NCBI RefSeq assembly: GCF_003054285.1
Contig: NZ_QBKS01000001.1
Coordinates: 1,922,001-1,986,000, forward strand
From: Litoreibacter ponti
GTDB taxonomy: Bacteria > Pseudomonadota > Alphaproteobacteria > Rhodobacterales > Rhodobacteraceae
Direction of reading: 5' to 3'
DNA length: 64,000 nucleotides
Every line of letters starts with the position of its first letter. The first letter of the stretch is position 1. The translations under genes were made by a program, and so were the position numbers. A model generated the notes under the pieces. That model was not told the DNA's origin. It made no database searches and was given only the letters and a program-made list of their open reading frames with translations. Positions 25,255 through 35,024 of this stretch are shown piece by piece.

Positions 25255-27858
25255 ATGAGCATATTGAGCAAGCCTGACAGCCCCGTTGACCTCTCCGCGC
25301 TGCGCACGCCGGCGCGCCTGACGCTCCTTGGCCTGTGGGCTGAGCGCATCACGCACGCGTTCTGGCCGCTGTGGACCGTCGGGCTGGTGATCTGGACCGT
25401 GCTCGCGATGGGCGTCCTGTCGGACCTGCCGCTGGAGGCCGCGTGGGGCGCGACGCTTGCAGGCGCGGGTGCCCTGATCTGGTCGCTGATCTTTGCCTAT
25501 CGCCGCTTCTCTGCGCCAAAATACGCCGACGCGCTGGAGCGCATCGACCTGACCATGCCCGGTCGCCCTGTCACGGCTGCGCTCGACACGCAGGCCATCG
25601 GAGCGTCCGACGCCGCATCGCAGGAAATCTGGCACGCCCACAAGGCCCGGATGCAGGCGCGATTGGCCGAAGCGCGCGCGGTTGACCCCGATCTGCGCGT
25701 CTCCAAGGCGGACCCTTACGCGCTGCGCTATGTCGCGCTGCTGTTCTTCGCGCTGGCGGTGGGTTTCGGCTCGCTGCTGCGCACTGGATCCTTTGACGAT
25801 CTGACGCCCGGGCTTGGCGGACAGGCCATCGCTGCGGGCCCCGCCTGGGAAATCTGGATCGAGCCGCCTGCCTATACCGGCAAGCCGAGCCTCTATCTCA
25901 ACGACGTGAAAGTGTCTGAGCTGGACGTTCCGGTGGGCTCTGACCTCACCGTGCGTCTTTACGGGCAGGTCGGCAGCCTTGCGTTGAACGAAACCGTCTC
26001 CGGCGCGGCGCCGACTGCAGAGGGCGAAGTGCCCCAAACCGCGTTTACCCGCAAGGTGAACCGCTCCGGCACCGTGGCCATCGAAGGCGGCGACGAGGAC
26101 AAGGCATGGCAGATCACCGCTCTGGAAGACAGCCTGCCGACCATCGCCGCAGATGGCGAGGTGGAGCGCAAGGTGGACGGCGAAATGGCGCTGCCGTTCC
26201 GCGCCACGGATGATTACGGCGTCGAGTTCGGCACCGCGACGATCTCGCTCGATCTGGCCTCCGTCGACCGCCGTTACGGGCTGGCGCTAGAGCCAGAACC
26301 GCAGGAGTCGATCGTGCTGGACCTGCCGATGCCGATCTCCGGCGACCGCGCCGACTTCTCGGAAGTGGTGATTGAGAACCTGTCCGAGCACCCGCTCGCC
26401 ACCCTGCCGGTGACCATTGATCTACAGGTTACAGATTCGTCGGAGCAGACGAACGCGCCCACGCAGGTGCAGACCGAACTGCCAGGTCGCCGCTTCTTCC
26501 AACCCATTGCCAACGCGCTGATAGAGCAGCGCCGCGACCTGCTGTGGAACCGCGACAACGCCAAGCGTATCACCCAGATTCTGCGCACGATCACCTATGA
26601 CCCCGACGACTACTTCCCGTCCGAAGTGGCCTTCCTCACTGTGCGCATGGCGATCACCCGGCTGGAGCTCGCCCGCGAGTTCGACCAGATCACCGACGAG
26701 AAACAGGCCGAGATTGCCGAAATGCTGTGGCGCGCCGCCACCTTGATCGAGGACGGACGGCTGGATGATGCCCGCGAACGCCTGCGCGCGGCGCAAGAGC
26801 GTCTGTCCGAGGCGATGGAGCAAGGGGCCACGTCCGAGGAAATCGCTGAGCTGATGCAAGAGCTGTCGGAAGCCATGCGTGACCTGATGGAACAGCTTGC
26901 GCAAGAGGGCCAGGAAGGCGGCGAACAGCAGCAGGCCCAGAACCAGCAGGGCCAAGAGATCACCGGCGACCAGCTGCAAGAGATGCTCGACGAAATCCAG
27001 CGCCTCATGGAAGAGGGCCGCACCGAGGAAGCGCAGGCCCTGCTCGATCAACTCATGGAGATGATCGAGAACATGCAGGTCACCCAAGGCCAGCAGGGTC
27101 AGGGTCAGCCAAGCCCGGGCGAGCAGGCCATGGAAGGGCTGCAGGACACGTTGCGCGAACAGCAGGGCCTTAGCGATGAGGCGTTCCGCGACCTGCAGGA
27201 GCAGTTCAACCCCGGTGCACAGGCGGGCGAAAACCAGGGCAATGAGGGCCGGAACGGCGGTCAAGGCCGCGGCCAAAGCCACGAGAACTCGCCCGGCCAA
27301 GAGGGCGAGGGCGGTGAAAACCAGCAGGCCGAAGGCGAAGGTGGCGGGCAGGACCAGCGCGGCGAAGGCTCACTGGCCGACCGCCAGCAAGCGCTGCGCG
27401 ACGAGCTGAACCGCCAGCAGCGCAACCTGCCGGGCCAAGGCTCGCCCGAGGGTGAGGCCGCTCGCGAGGCGCTGGACCGCGCCGGTGAAGCGATGGAACG
27501 CGCCGAGGATGCCCTGCGCAATGACGAGACTGCCGAAGCACTTGGGGCGCAATCGGACGCGATGGAGGCCCTGCGCGAAGGCATGCGCAATCTCGGCGAA
27601 GCGATGGCACAGCAGCAGCAAGACGGCCAAGGCCAGCAGGGTCAGAACGCCGGGCGCGCGAACAACCAGCGTCAGGACCCGCTGGGCCGCGAGCAAGGCA
27701 CGAACGGTATGATCGGCTCCGAGGACAACATGCTGCAGGGCGAAGATGCCCGCCGCCGGGCGCGCGATCTGCGCGATGAGATCCGCCGCCGCTCGGGCGA
27801 GCAGGAGCGTCCAGAGATCGAACGCGACTACTTGCGCCGACTGCTCGATCAGTTCTGA
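25255..27858 (+). CDS. DUF4175 / TIGR02302 family membrane protein with Gln-rich C-terminus
   Basis: 867 residues from ATG 25255 (a GTG 18 bases earlier is an alternative). Two N-terminal helices (about 35-75), a third near 160-175, a predicted extracytoplasmic Ig-like region ('WEIWIEPPAYTGKPSLYL'), then long helices and a Gln/Glu/Gly-rich, probably disordered stretch (about 540-800) before a conserved C-terminal 'RARDLRDEIRRRSGEQERPEIERDYLRRLL'. The position beside ftsEX is a known Rhodobacterales arrangement. The role is undetermined. Confidence 0.88.
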   Translation: MSILSKPDSPVDLSALRTPARLTLLGLWAERITHAFWPLWTVGLVIWTVLAMGVLSDLPLEAAWGATLAGAGALIWSLIFAYRRFSAPKYADALERIDLTMPGRPVTAALDTQAIGASDAASQEIWHAHKARMQARLAEARAVDPDLRVSKADPYALRYVALLFFALAVGFGSLLRTGSFDDLTPGLGGQAIAAGPAWEIWIEPPAYTGKPSLYLNDVKVSELDVPVGSDLTVRLYGQVGSLALNETVSGAAPTAEGEVPQTAFTRKVNRSGTVAIEGGDEDKAWQITALEDSLPTIAADGEVERKVDGEMALPFRATDDYGVEFGTATISLDLASVDRRYGLALEPEPQESIVLDLPMPISGDRADFSEVVIENLSEHPLATLPVTIDLQVTDSSEQTNAPTQVQTELPGRRFFQPIANALIEQRRDLLWNRDNAKRITQILRTITYDPDDYFPSEVAFLTVRMAITRLELAREFDQITDEKQAEIAEMLWRAATLIEDGRLDDARERLRAAQERLSEAMEQGATSEEIAELMQELSEAMRDLMEQLAQEGQEGGEQQQAQNQQGQEITGDQLQEMLDEIQRLMEEGRTEEAQALLDQLMEMIENMQVTQGQQGQGQPSPGEQAMEGLQDTLREQQGLSDEAFRDLQEQFNPGAQAGENQGNEGRNGGQGRGQSHENSPGQEGEGGENQQAEGEGGGQDQRGEGSLADRQQALRDELNRQQRNLPGQGSPEGEAAREALDRAGEAMERAEDALRNDETAEALGAQSDAMEALREGMRNLGEAMAQQQQDGQGQQGQNAGRANNQRQDPLGREQGTNGMIGSEDNMLQGEDARRRARDLRDEIRRRSGEQERPEIERDYLRRLLDQF

Positions 27859-27933
27859 TCGGACGTCGCACCGCTTCATTGCTTCAAGAATATTCCGGGG
27901 TATAGGGCAGAGCCCCATGAAGGCCTGACCGGG

Positions 27934-28812
27934 TCAGCCCTCGCTGTCCTCCAACCCGTCGCCGATCCGCGCGACAAGGTCCTGCACGGCCCCGTCCAGC
28001 CAGACCCGCAATCCATCAATCGCGCCGACGTAGTCGCGCAGGCTGTCGGCCAGAGCCGGGATGCGTTGGGACAGCTGCGGCGCGTAGACATAGAGCGCCA
28101 GCAGCGCGACGGCCACGATCAGCATCAGCCCGAAGCCCAGTCGAAACTTGCTGCGGGCCACGGCGACTTCGCCGCCGCCTTCTGCGGCACGGCGGGCGGC
28201 TTCCGCCTCGGCCTCGGCTGCCTCGGGGGACAGGGTCGAGTTGATTTCCTCGATATCGGGGAACAGCTCGCGCTTGCCGGAGCTTTCGTCACGCTTGGGC
28301 GCGGCGGCCATCGCCGCGTCGTCCTCGGCGACCTGGTCGGTCTCTTCGCCCCCGGGCTCTAGACCGCGACGGCGGGCCATGCGGTCACGGGCGGCGGCGG
28401 CACGCTCTTCGCTCTCGGCATCGTCGAGGCCAAGGTCCGGCTGGGTCTCGATCCCGCCGCGTTCGGCCTCGCGGGCTGCGGTCTCGCGGGCGACTTCCTG
28501 CTCAATGATCTCTTTTGCCGCCGGATCAAGCTCCGGCCTGCGTGGGGTCCGCCCGACAGCTGCCACGGCAGCAGCGGCGATGGCCTCGTCGGCGTCGTCT
28601 TCGCTTTCCTCGGACACATCTGCGTCGGGCGCATCGTCGGCCGGGGCGCTGTCTTCGGCGGGAGCTTCAGCGGCAGGTTCTTCTTCTGTCTCGACGGCGG
28701 GCTGGAACCAAGTTGTCGTGCAATTGGAGCATTGCACGTCGCGGCCCTCGGGCGGGATCATGCCGTCATCGACCTCATATTCCGCGTCACAATTCGGGCA
28801 GATCAGCCGCAT
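27934..28812 (-). CDS. MJ0042-type zinc-ribbon membrane protein
   Basis: 292 residues. The N-terminal zinc ribbon has C5, C8, C28 and C31 ('LICPNCDAEY', 'VQCSNCTTTW'). A long acidic, low-complexity linker (about 40-215) follows, then a single membrane helix near 222-246 ('FGLMLIVAVALLALYVYA') and a short C-terminal tail. The family is common in alphaproteobacteria and lies beside ftsE here; the molecular role is unknown. Confidence 0.87.
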   Translation of the reverse strand: MRLICPNCDAEYEVDDGMIPPEGRDVQCSNCTTTWFQPAVETEEEPAAEAPAEDSAPADDAPDADVSEESEDDADEAIAAAAVAAVGRTPRRPELDPAAKEIIEQEVARETAAREAERGGIETQPDLGLDDAESEERAAAARDRMARRRGLEPGGEETDQVAEDDAAMAAAPKRDESSGKRELFPDIEEINSTLSPEAAEAEAEAARRAAEGGGEVAVARSKFRLGFGLMLIVAVALLALYVYAPQLSQRIPALADSLRDYVGAIDGLRVWLDGAVQDLVARIGDGLEDSEG

Positions 28813-28984
28813 CTCAACCCCTTCACGCCTGCTAAATCCTTGGCGTCGTTCCCATTTCGATAACCTTTACCGCGCGGATTTCGACATTCCAAGCATTGTT
28901 GTTTCCAATTGATTGCAAGAGGCGGCAGCAATGGCGTAACTGTTGCCGAAAGAACGCCGAAGCAGGAAGCGGGGTCGGGCAGTC

Positions 28985-29662
28985 GTGATTGAGCTGGAGA
29001 ACGTGGCCTATAGTTATGGCGGCGGCGAGTTGCTGTCCGACATTTCGCTGCGGTTGCAACCGGGCTCTTTTCACTTCCTGACGGGCCCCTCCGGCGCTGG
29101 CAAATCCACCTTCCTGAAACTGTGCTACATGGAGCTTGCCGCCACATCCGGGCTTGTGCAGGTCTTCGGTCAGGACGTGGCGGCCCTGGGCCGCGACCAG
29201 ATCGCGATGGCGCGTCGCCGCATCGGGGTGGTGCATCAGGATTGCCAGTTCCTTGACCATCTGTCGGTGCTTGAGAACATCGCGCTGCCGCTGACCGTCG
29301 CGGGCCGCGATATCGAGGCGGAGCGCCAGAACCTCACCGACCTGATCGCCTGGGTCGGCCTGTCGGCGCAGCAAAACCAGCTGCCGCCAGAACTGTCAGG
29401 CGGCGAGCGCCAGCGCGCCGCTCTTGCCCGCGCGGTGATCATGGGGCCGGATGTCATTCTTGCCGACGAGCCCACGGGCAATGTCGACTGGGACATGTCC
29501 CAGCGGCTGCTGTCGCTTCTGATCGAGCTGAACAAGATGGGCAAATCCGTGCTGGTGGCGACCCATGATCTGAACCTGATCCGCGGGGCCAAGGCGCAAG
29601 TGTCGGCCCGGGTGCTGCGGATCAAGGACCAGCGGCTGCAGTTGGCGGGAGCGGATCTGTGA
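28985..29662 (+). CDS. ftsE: Cell division ATP-binding protein FtsE
   Basis: 225 residues from GTG 28985 ('MIELENVAYSYGGGELL'), preferred to an in-frame start at 28943 whose extra residues are not family-like. Walker A 'GPSGAGKST' (34-42), signature 'LSGGE' (137-141) and Walker B with 'DEPTGNVD' (161-168) are present. With FtsX it activates septal peptidoglycan hydrolases. Its stop overlaps the ftsX start. Confidence 0.95.
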   Translation: MIELENVAYSYGGGELLSDISLRLQPGSFHFLTGPSGAGKSTFLKLCYMELAATSGLVQVFGQDVAALGRDQIAMARRRIGVVHQDCQFLDHLSVLENIALPLTVAGRDIEAERQNLTDLIAWVGLSAQQNQLPPELSGGERQRAALARAVIMGPDVILADEPTGNVDWDMSQRLLSLLIELNKMGKSVLVATHDLNLIRGAKAQVSARVLRIKDQRLQLAGADL

Positions 29663-30573
29663 GCCGCATGCGCGACCTTCTGGGCGGGCTGTCGGAGCTT
29701 GCCGCGGGCGACCGGGCCGCGGACCGGGTGGTGCCACCCACCGGCTTTACCGCGACCCTGACCACCTTCACCGCAGGCGCGATGGCGTTTCTGGCGGTCT
29801 TTGCGCTGGCCTTGTCGCTCGCAACGGGGCGGCTGGCGGAACGCTGGGCGTCGGAGCTGGCGCAGACCTCGACCGTACGCATATCCGCCCCGCTCGAAGA
29901 GCTGGAGGCGCAGACCCGCGCGGCGCAGGAAGTGCTGCGCACGACGCCGGGCGTCGCCACGTCACGCATCCTGTCCGAAGAAGAGCAGATGCTGTTATTG
30001 GAGCCGTGGTTCGGCCCCGACCTGCCGCTGGAAGACCTGCCGATCCCGCGGCTGATCGAAGTTGTGGAAGACGGCGAAGGCTATGACGCCGACGGGCTGC
30101 GATTGCGCCTTGCGGGCGAGGCCCCGGGCGCGTTTCTGGACGACCACACCCGTTGGCGCAGGCCACTGGTGGATGCGGCGCAAAGCCTGCGCCGCCTTGG
30201 CTGGATCGCCATTGTGCTGATCGGCCTGTCCACCGGCGCGATGATCACGCTGGCCGCGCGCGCGGCGCTGGCGGCAAACGCGCAAGTCATCCGGGTGACC
30301 CGGTTGGTGGGCGCGCGCGATGTCTACATCGCCCGCGCCTTCGTGCGGCGCTTCACCCTGCGCGCACTGGCCGGGGCGGCCATGGGAACGGGCTTCGGTA
30401 TGGCGGCAATCGCGCTCTTGCCCTCCGCCGCGGAGGAAGGCGCCTTCCTGACGGGCCTCGGGTTTCGCGGCCTGCATTGGCTTTGGCCTCTGGTCATCCC
30501 GCCGCTGGCGGGTATCGTGGCGTTCTGGGCCACGCGCAGCGCGGCCTTGCGGGTTCTCAACGAGGTGACATGA
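29659..30573 (+). CDS. ftsX: Cell division permease-like protein FtsX
   Basis: 304 residues, GTG start overlapping the ftsE stop. Cytoplasmic N-terminus, helix 1 (about 38-55), an extracytoplasmic loop that contacts hydrolase activators (about 60-170), then three helices (about 175-295) with the FtsX signature 'VTRLVGARDVYIARAFVRRF'. Its own stop overlaps the plsC start, so ftsE-ftsX-plsC form one unit. Confidence 0.93.
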   Translation: MSRMRDLLGGLSELAAGDRAADRVVPPTGFTATLTTFTAGAMAFLAVFALALSLATGRLAERWASELAQTSTVRISAPLEELEAQTRAAQEVLRTTPGVATSRILSEEEQMLLLEPWFGPDLPLEDLPIPRLIEVVEDGEGYDADGLRLRLAGEAPGAFLDDHTRWRRPLVDAAQSLRRLGWIAIVLIGLSTGAMITLAARAALAANAQVIRVTRLVGARDVYIARAFVRRFTLRALAGAAMGTGFGMAAIALLPSAAEEGAFLTGLGFRGLHWLWPLVIPPLAGIVAFWATRSAALRVLNEVT

Positions 30574-31310
30574 GTATGGCTTACGCAATTCAATGGCTAC
30601 GCTCCTTGGTGTTCAACGCCGTGATGTATCTGCTGATGCTGGTCTACGCGCTCGTCTACCTGCCCTGGACGCTGGTCTCGCCCTACGGCGCGCTGGCCGC
30701 CTGCCACGCCTATGCGCGCACGGTGATCTGGATGGCGGGCTGGATGGTCGGGCTGAAATGCGAGGTGCGCGGCACGCCGCCCACGGAAGAGGCGCTGGTG
30801 GCGGCCAAGCACCAGTCCTTCCTCGACATCATCATGATCTTCGACGCCATTCCCCATGGGAAATTCATCATGAAGGCGCTGCTGCTCTACGCGCCGATCC
30901 TTGGGCAATATGCCTACCGCCTTGGCTGCATCCCGGTGAACCGCGGCAAGAAAGGCAAGGCGATCGCCAAGATGCTCGCCGATGTCAAAAGCGGCGAAGC
31001 GCTGCCGGGACAGCTGGTGATCTACAGCCAGGGCACGCGGCTCGCGCCGGGCCTCAAGCGGCCCTACAAGATCGGCACCGCGCTGCTTTACGAGCAGATG
31101 GGCCAGACCTGCTACCCGGTCGCCACGAATGCGGGCGTGTTCTGGCCCCGGCGCGGCATCTACCGCAAGCCAGGGGTCGCGGTGGTGGAGTTTCTGGAGC
31201 CCATCCCACCGGGCCTGACGAAAGAGGCGTTCATTGCCCAGCTCGAAGAGGTTGTCGAAGCGGCCTCCGACCGGCTGCTGGAAGAGGCGGGGTTCAAGCC
31301 CCCCGCCTAG
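30570..31310 (+). CDS. plsC: 1-acyl-sn-glycerol-3-phosphate acyltransferase
   Basis: 246 residues. Makes phosphatidic acid from lysophosphatidic acid. The catalytic HX4D motif is in 'AAKHQSFLDIIM' (near residue 80). The second acceptor-binding motif, usually EGTR, reads 'YSQGTR'; a Q before GTR occurs in related proteins. Two N-terminal hydrophobic helices anchor it to the membrane. Coupled to ftsX by a 4-base overlap, linking division and phospholipid synthesis. Confidence 0.93.
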   Translation: MSMAYAIQWLRSLVFNAVMYLLMLVYALVYLPWTLVSPYGALAACHAYARTVIWMAGWMVGLKCEVRGTPPTEEALVAAKHQSFLDIIMIFDAIPHGKFIMKALLLYAPILGQYAYRLGCIPVNRGKKGKAIAKMLADVKSGEALPGQLVIYSQGTRLAPGLKRPYKIGTALLYEQMGQTCYPVATNAGVFWPRRGIYRKPGVAVVEFLEPIPPGLTKEAFIAQLEEVVEAASDRLLEEAGFKPPA

Positions 31311-31331
31311 GCACTGGTGCGGCGGTCCATG

Positions 31332-32072
31332 CTAGACGACCGCGACCTCCTGCAACGTCTTCATCGCCTGGGCGTAGGGGATCGGGCCGTGGCTGATCCG
31401 GCCCACCCCGGCCTCCGCCGCGCTCTCGCGGGTGAGCGGCGCGCGCATCATCACATTGACAGGCAGCGGCACCGCCTTGCAGACCTGCGCCACGAGCGCC
31501 GCATCGAGCAGGCCGGGGATGAAGAAGCCGTCGGCGCCCGCATCGGCATAGGCCTTGCCGCGGGTGATGGCCTCGTCGAGCAGGCCCTCATGGGCGTCGG
31601 GCTTGGCCTTGAGAAAGACATCCGTGCGGGCATTGATGAAGAACGGCACCGGTGAGCAATCCCGGATCGCCTTGATGCGCGCAACCTGATCGGCGGTCGG
31701 ATGCAGCCCCTGCCCGCCCACGACCTGATCCTCGAAGTTCAGGCCGATAGCCCCCGTCGCGATCAGCCCCGCGACATTGTCCGCAGCCTTGGCCGGGTCG
31801 GTGGAATAGGCCCCCTCAAAATCAATCGTAACCGGCAGCGCGGTCGAGGCCGCGATGCGGGTCGCGATGGGAAAGACCAGATCCAGCGGGATCTGCTCGC
31901 CATCGTCGTAGCCGTGGGCCTCTGCCACCGAATGGCTGCCGGTGGCGATGGCCTTGGCGCCTGCCGCCTCCACCGCCTTTGCGCCGCCCGCGTCCCAGAT
32001 GTTGTAAAGCATCAGCGGATCGCCGGGGACGTGGAGCGCCTTGAACTGGGTGGCCTTGTCGGTCTGGGTCAT
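31332..32072 (-). CDS. Isocitrate lyase/PEP-mutase superfamily protein
   Basis: 246 residues from 'MTQTDKATQFKALHV'. The PEP-mutase-type TIM barrel shows 'LYNIWDAGGAKAVEAAGAKAIATGS', 'PVTIDFEGAYS' (metal acid), 'GLNFEDQV' and 'FFINARTDVFL'. The KKCGH-type lyase loop is replaced, which fits the oxaloacetate decarboxylase/phosphonopyruvate-hydrolase-like subgroup of unknown substrate. It overlaps the ada gene by 4 bases; coupling with DNA repair is unexplained. Confidence 0.85.
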   Translation of the reverse strand: MTQTDKATQFKALHVPGDPLMLYNIWDAGGAKAVEAAGAKAIATGSHSVAEAHGYDDGEQIPLDLVFPIATRIAASTALPVTIDFEGAYSTDPAKAADNVAGLIATGAIGLNFEDQVVGGQGLHPTADQVARIKAIRDCSPVPFFINARTDVFLKAKPDAHEGLLDEAITRGKAYADAGADGFFIPGLLDAALVAQVCKAVPLPVNVMMRAPLTRESAAEAGVGRISHGPIPYAQAMKTLQEVAVV

Positions 32073-33136
32073 GGGGTCGTGCCTTTCGTTGCAAAATGTC
32101 TCTCGATCTCGAGCAGGCGCTGCTTGCGCCACAGCCCGCCGCCATAGCCCGTCAGCGATCCGTCCGCGCCCAGCACCCGGTGGCAGGGAATGACCAGCGC
32201 GATCTGATTGGCCCCGTTGGCCCGCGCGACAGCGCGCGTGGCGTCCGGGCGACCGATCTCGCGGGCGATCTGGGAATAGCTGCGCGTGGCACCGGCCGGA
32301 ATCTCGCGCAGGGCGTCCCAGACGCGGGTGGTGAAGGGCGTGCCGTGGTAGGCCAGCGGGGTGTCGAACCGGGCGGACCGTCCGTCGAAAAATGCCGCGA
32401 GCTCGGCTCGGATCTGCGACGTGGGCTCCGGCGCACCGAGGCCGATGGACCCCTTGGTTGCGCGCTCCAGCTTGACGAGCTCGGATGGCAGCGCGCGCCT
32501 GTCTACAAATTCCAGCAGGTGCAAATGGCTGGCGCTACTCACGGCAATCATGTCGCCCAAGGGCGTCGTGATCCAGTCGGCCAGAAGCAGCCCATCGCTG
32601 GACAATGTGCCGGGCGCGCGACCCAGCAGCCGTGCGAACGCGGCCCGGAAGGCGGACGGGCTGTCGAAGCCTGCGTCGAGCTGCGCGTCGATGACCTTTG
32701 CCCCGCTCGAGAGCGCCGTGAAGCCGTCGCGCAGGCGGCGTTGCCGGGCCATGTCCAAAAATGTGAGGCCGAACTGGCGCTTGAAGTTGCGCCGGATCGT
32801 CGAGGGATCGTACCCCATGGCGACAACATCCGCCTCTGACCAGCGGCGCTGCGGATAGGCCTCCAGCGCGTCGAGCAGGGCGGCAATGGCCGGGTCAGCC
32901 TTGGCCGCCGGGCGCAGCGGATGGCAGCGCTTGCAGGGGCGAAAGCCAGCCTCGATACAGGCGCCGACGGTCTCGAAGAACGTGCAGTTGGCCCGCTTGG
33001 GTTTGCGCGCGGGACAGGTCAGGCGGCAGAACACCCCGGTGGAGGCGACGCCGACATAGGCGCGCCCCTCGAACCGGGGGTCGCGTTCCAGCAAAGCGTC
33101 GTAGAGCGCATCGTCATCGGGCAGGTCGAACAACAT
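32069..33136 (-). CDS. ada: Ada, methylation-response regulator and O6-methylguanine-DNA methyltransferase
   Basis: 355 residues, with the full three-part Ada. The N-terminal zinc domain has C37, C41, C68 and C71 ('GVFCRLTCPARKP', 'FRPCKRCHP'); one of these accepts methyl from phosphotriesters. An AraC-type helix-turn-helix follows (about 80-165). The C-terminal methyltransferase has C318 in 'IPCHRVLG', which takes the methyl group from O6-methylguanine. The cysteine spacing matches the E. coli protein. tag, another alkylation-repair gene, is at 43.3 kb. Confidence 0.96.
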   Translation of the reverse strand: MLFDLPDDDALYDALLERDPRFEGRAYVGVASTGVFCRLTCPARKPKRANCTFFETVGACIEAGFRPCKRCHPLRPAAKADPAIAALLDALEAYPQRRWSEADVVAMGYDPSTIRRNFKRQFGLTFLDMARQRRLRDGFTALSSGAKVIDAQLDAGFDSPSAFRAAFARLLGRAPGTLSSDGLLLADWITTPLGDMIAVSSASHLHLLEFVDRRALPSELVKLERATKGSIGLGAPEPTSQIRAELAAFFDGRSARFDTPLAYHGTPFTTRVWDALREIPAGATRSYSQIAREIGRPDATRAVARANGANQIALVIPCHRVLGADGSLTGYGGGLWRKQRLLEIERHFATKGTTP

Positions 33137-33305
33137 GGGCCAGTGCTAGCATGTGGGTCGCGCCGTGCCGCCGGAAATCGGGCATATATTTCACAAAGTT
33201 GAAAGCGGCGCTGCGGCCTTGATGCCACCCAAAGCAATTGTGACCAAACGCCCGATGGACAAGGCCCATGGCGGCCAATAGGGTCGCGCGGAACCTCATC
33301 AGATC

Positions 33306-35024
33306 ATGGGCCCGCTTGATATGACCTCACGCCTCTCCCTTCGCGCCGTCACGCTCGTCCTCGCCCTTGCGGCGAGCCCCGTGGCCGCCGCCGATAAAGG
33401 CTTTGCAGGGCCCTATCTTGCCGCCCGACAGGCGGCGCTGGCCTCTGACTATTCCGAAGCGGCGGCGTATTACCGTCGCGCCATCGCGGCAAATCCGGGC
33501 GATCTGGCCCTGATGGAAAGCGCCGTCGTGGCATTGATCGGCAAGGGCGACATCAAGGGCGCGGCAGAGGTCGCGGAGCTGCACGAGGAAGCAGGCGGCG
33601 ACAACCAGATCGTGGACCTTGTACTGGAAGCCGCCGAGATCGCGCAGGGCGGCTTCGCCCGCGCGGCGCAGGCCAGCGACGACAGCGTGGGCCTTGCCCC
33701 CCTTCTGGGTGGCTTGACGGAAGCCTGGGCGCTGCTGGGCGAGGGCCGCATGTCGGATGCGACGGCCGCGTTTGACAAGGTCGCCGCCATCGAGGATTTC
33801 GCCTCTTTTGCGCAGTATCACCGCGCCCTGGCGCTGGCCACGGTGGGCGATTTCGAAGGCGCGAACGCGATCCTGTCGGGGGAGACCTACGGCCCGCTGA
33901 TCCTGAGCGCCCGGGGCATCGAGGCTCACGCTCAAATCCTTGCCCAGCTTGAGCGCACCGACGACGCCATCGAATTGCTGGAAGAGACCACTGCGGGCGG
34001 CTTCAGCGCGGAGCTGGAAGACCTCAAGGCGAAGCTGCGCGCGGGCGAGACGCCGGAATATGACTTCGTGACCTCCGCCCGCGAGGGCGTGGCAGAGGTG
34101 CTGTTCAACCTTGCGGGCGTGCTCAACGGGCGTACCGCGCCGGAGCATGTGCTGATCTACGCGCGCATCGCGCATTACCTGCGCCCCGACCACGCACCCG
34201 CCGCGCTGATGTCGGCGGAGCTGCTGGAGGACATGAGCCAGTTTGATCTGGCCGCCGCCGCCTACGGTGCGATCTCGCGCGAGGACCCGTCCTATGTGCT
34301 GGCCGAACTTGGCCGCGCGAACACGCTGTATTCCGCCGAGCGTCAGGACGCGGCGGTGGAGGTGCTGACCGCCCTTGCCAAGTCCCATGGTGACATCGCG
34401 ATGGTGCACACCACGCTGGGCGACACGCTGAGCCGCACCGGGGACGATGACGGCGCGATTGCTGCCTATTCGACCGCGCTGGAGCTCAACGGTATCGGCA
34501 ACCGCGTCAACTGGCGCATCTTCTACGCCCGCGGCATCGTGCACGAGCGCATGGACAACTTCATCGAGATGGAGCGCGATTTCCGCACCGCGCTGGAGCT
34601 GCAGCCAAACCAGCCAGACATCCTCAACTACCTTGGCTACTCGCTGGTCGAGCAGCGCATCAAGCTCGACGAGGCGCTGGAGATGATCCAGACTGCGGTG
34701 CAGGAAAATCCCGACAGCGGCTACATCACCGATAGCCTTGGCTGGATCTACTACCGCCTTGGCCGGTTCGAGGAAGCCGTGGAGCCGATGGAGCGCGCGG
34801 TCGAGCTGCTGCCTGTCGACCCGATCGTCAACGACCATCTGGGCGACGTCTACTGGATGGTGGGCCGGGAGCGCGAGGCGGAGTTCCAGTGGAAACGCGC
34901 CCTGTCCTTCGAGCCCGAAGAGGCCGAGGCAGAGCGCATCCGCGACAAGCTCAAGCGCGGGCTCGACGCAGTGCTGGCGGATGAAGAATCCGCCGCGGTG
35001 GAGACGCAAACCGCGAACGACTGA
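33306..35024 (+). CDS. Periplasmic TPR-repeat protein
   Basis: 572 residues. A signal peptide (…LVLALAASPVAAA) is followed by helical repeats along the whole length; clear TPR units are 'YYRRAIAANPGDLALMESAV', 'HTTLGDTLSRTGDDDGAIAAYSTAL' and 'LGWIYYRLGRFEEAVEPMERAV'. ATG 33321 is an alternative start nearer the signal peptide. TPR proteins mediate protein contacts, often in envelope assembly; the partner is unknown. The stop overlaps the ispE start by one base. Confidence 0.85.
   Translation: MGPLDMTSRLSLRAVTLVLALAASPVAAADKGFAGPYLAARQAALASDYSEAAAYYRRAIAANPGDLALMESAVVALIGKGDIKGAAEVAELHEEAGGDNQIVDLVLEAAEIAQGGFARAAQASDDSVGLAPLLGGLTEAWALLGEGRMSDATAAFDKVAAIEDFASFAQYHRALALATVGDFEGANAILSGETYGPLILSARGIEAHAQILAQLERTDDAIELLEETTAGGFSAELEDLKAKLRAGETPEYDFVTSAREGVAEVLFNLAGVLNGRTAPEHVLIYARIAHYLRPDHAPAALMSAELLEDMSQFDLAAAAYGAISREDPSYVLAELGRANTLYSAERQDAAVEVLTALAKSHGDIAMVHTTLGDTLSRTGDDDGAIAAYSTALELNGIGNRVNWRIFYARGIVHERMDNFIEMERDFRTALELQPNQPDILNYLGYSLVEQRIKLDEALEMIQTAVQENPDSGYITDSLGWIYYRLGRFEEAVEPMERAVELLPVDPIVNDHLGDVYWMVGREREAEFQWKRALSFEPEEAEAERIRDKLKRGLDAVLADEESAAVETQTAND

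Noticed and set aside
26880..27660. Repetitive Gln/Glu-rich coding tract suspected of being a mobile or minisatellite repeat
   Set aside because: It is in frame within the TIGR02302 protein, matches the known low-complexity C-terminal half of that family, and shows no regular unit length.
33327..35009. 560-codon open frame antisense to the TPR gene
   Set aside because: Composition is the typical mirror of high-GC codon usage, no motif is visible, and the + strand frame has a signal peptide and TPR repeats.
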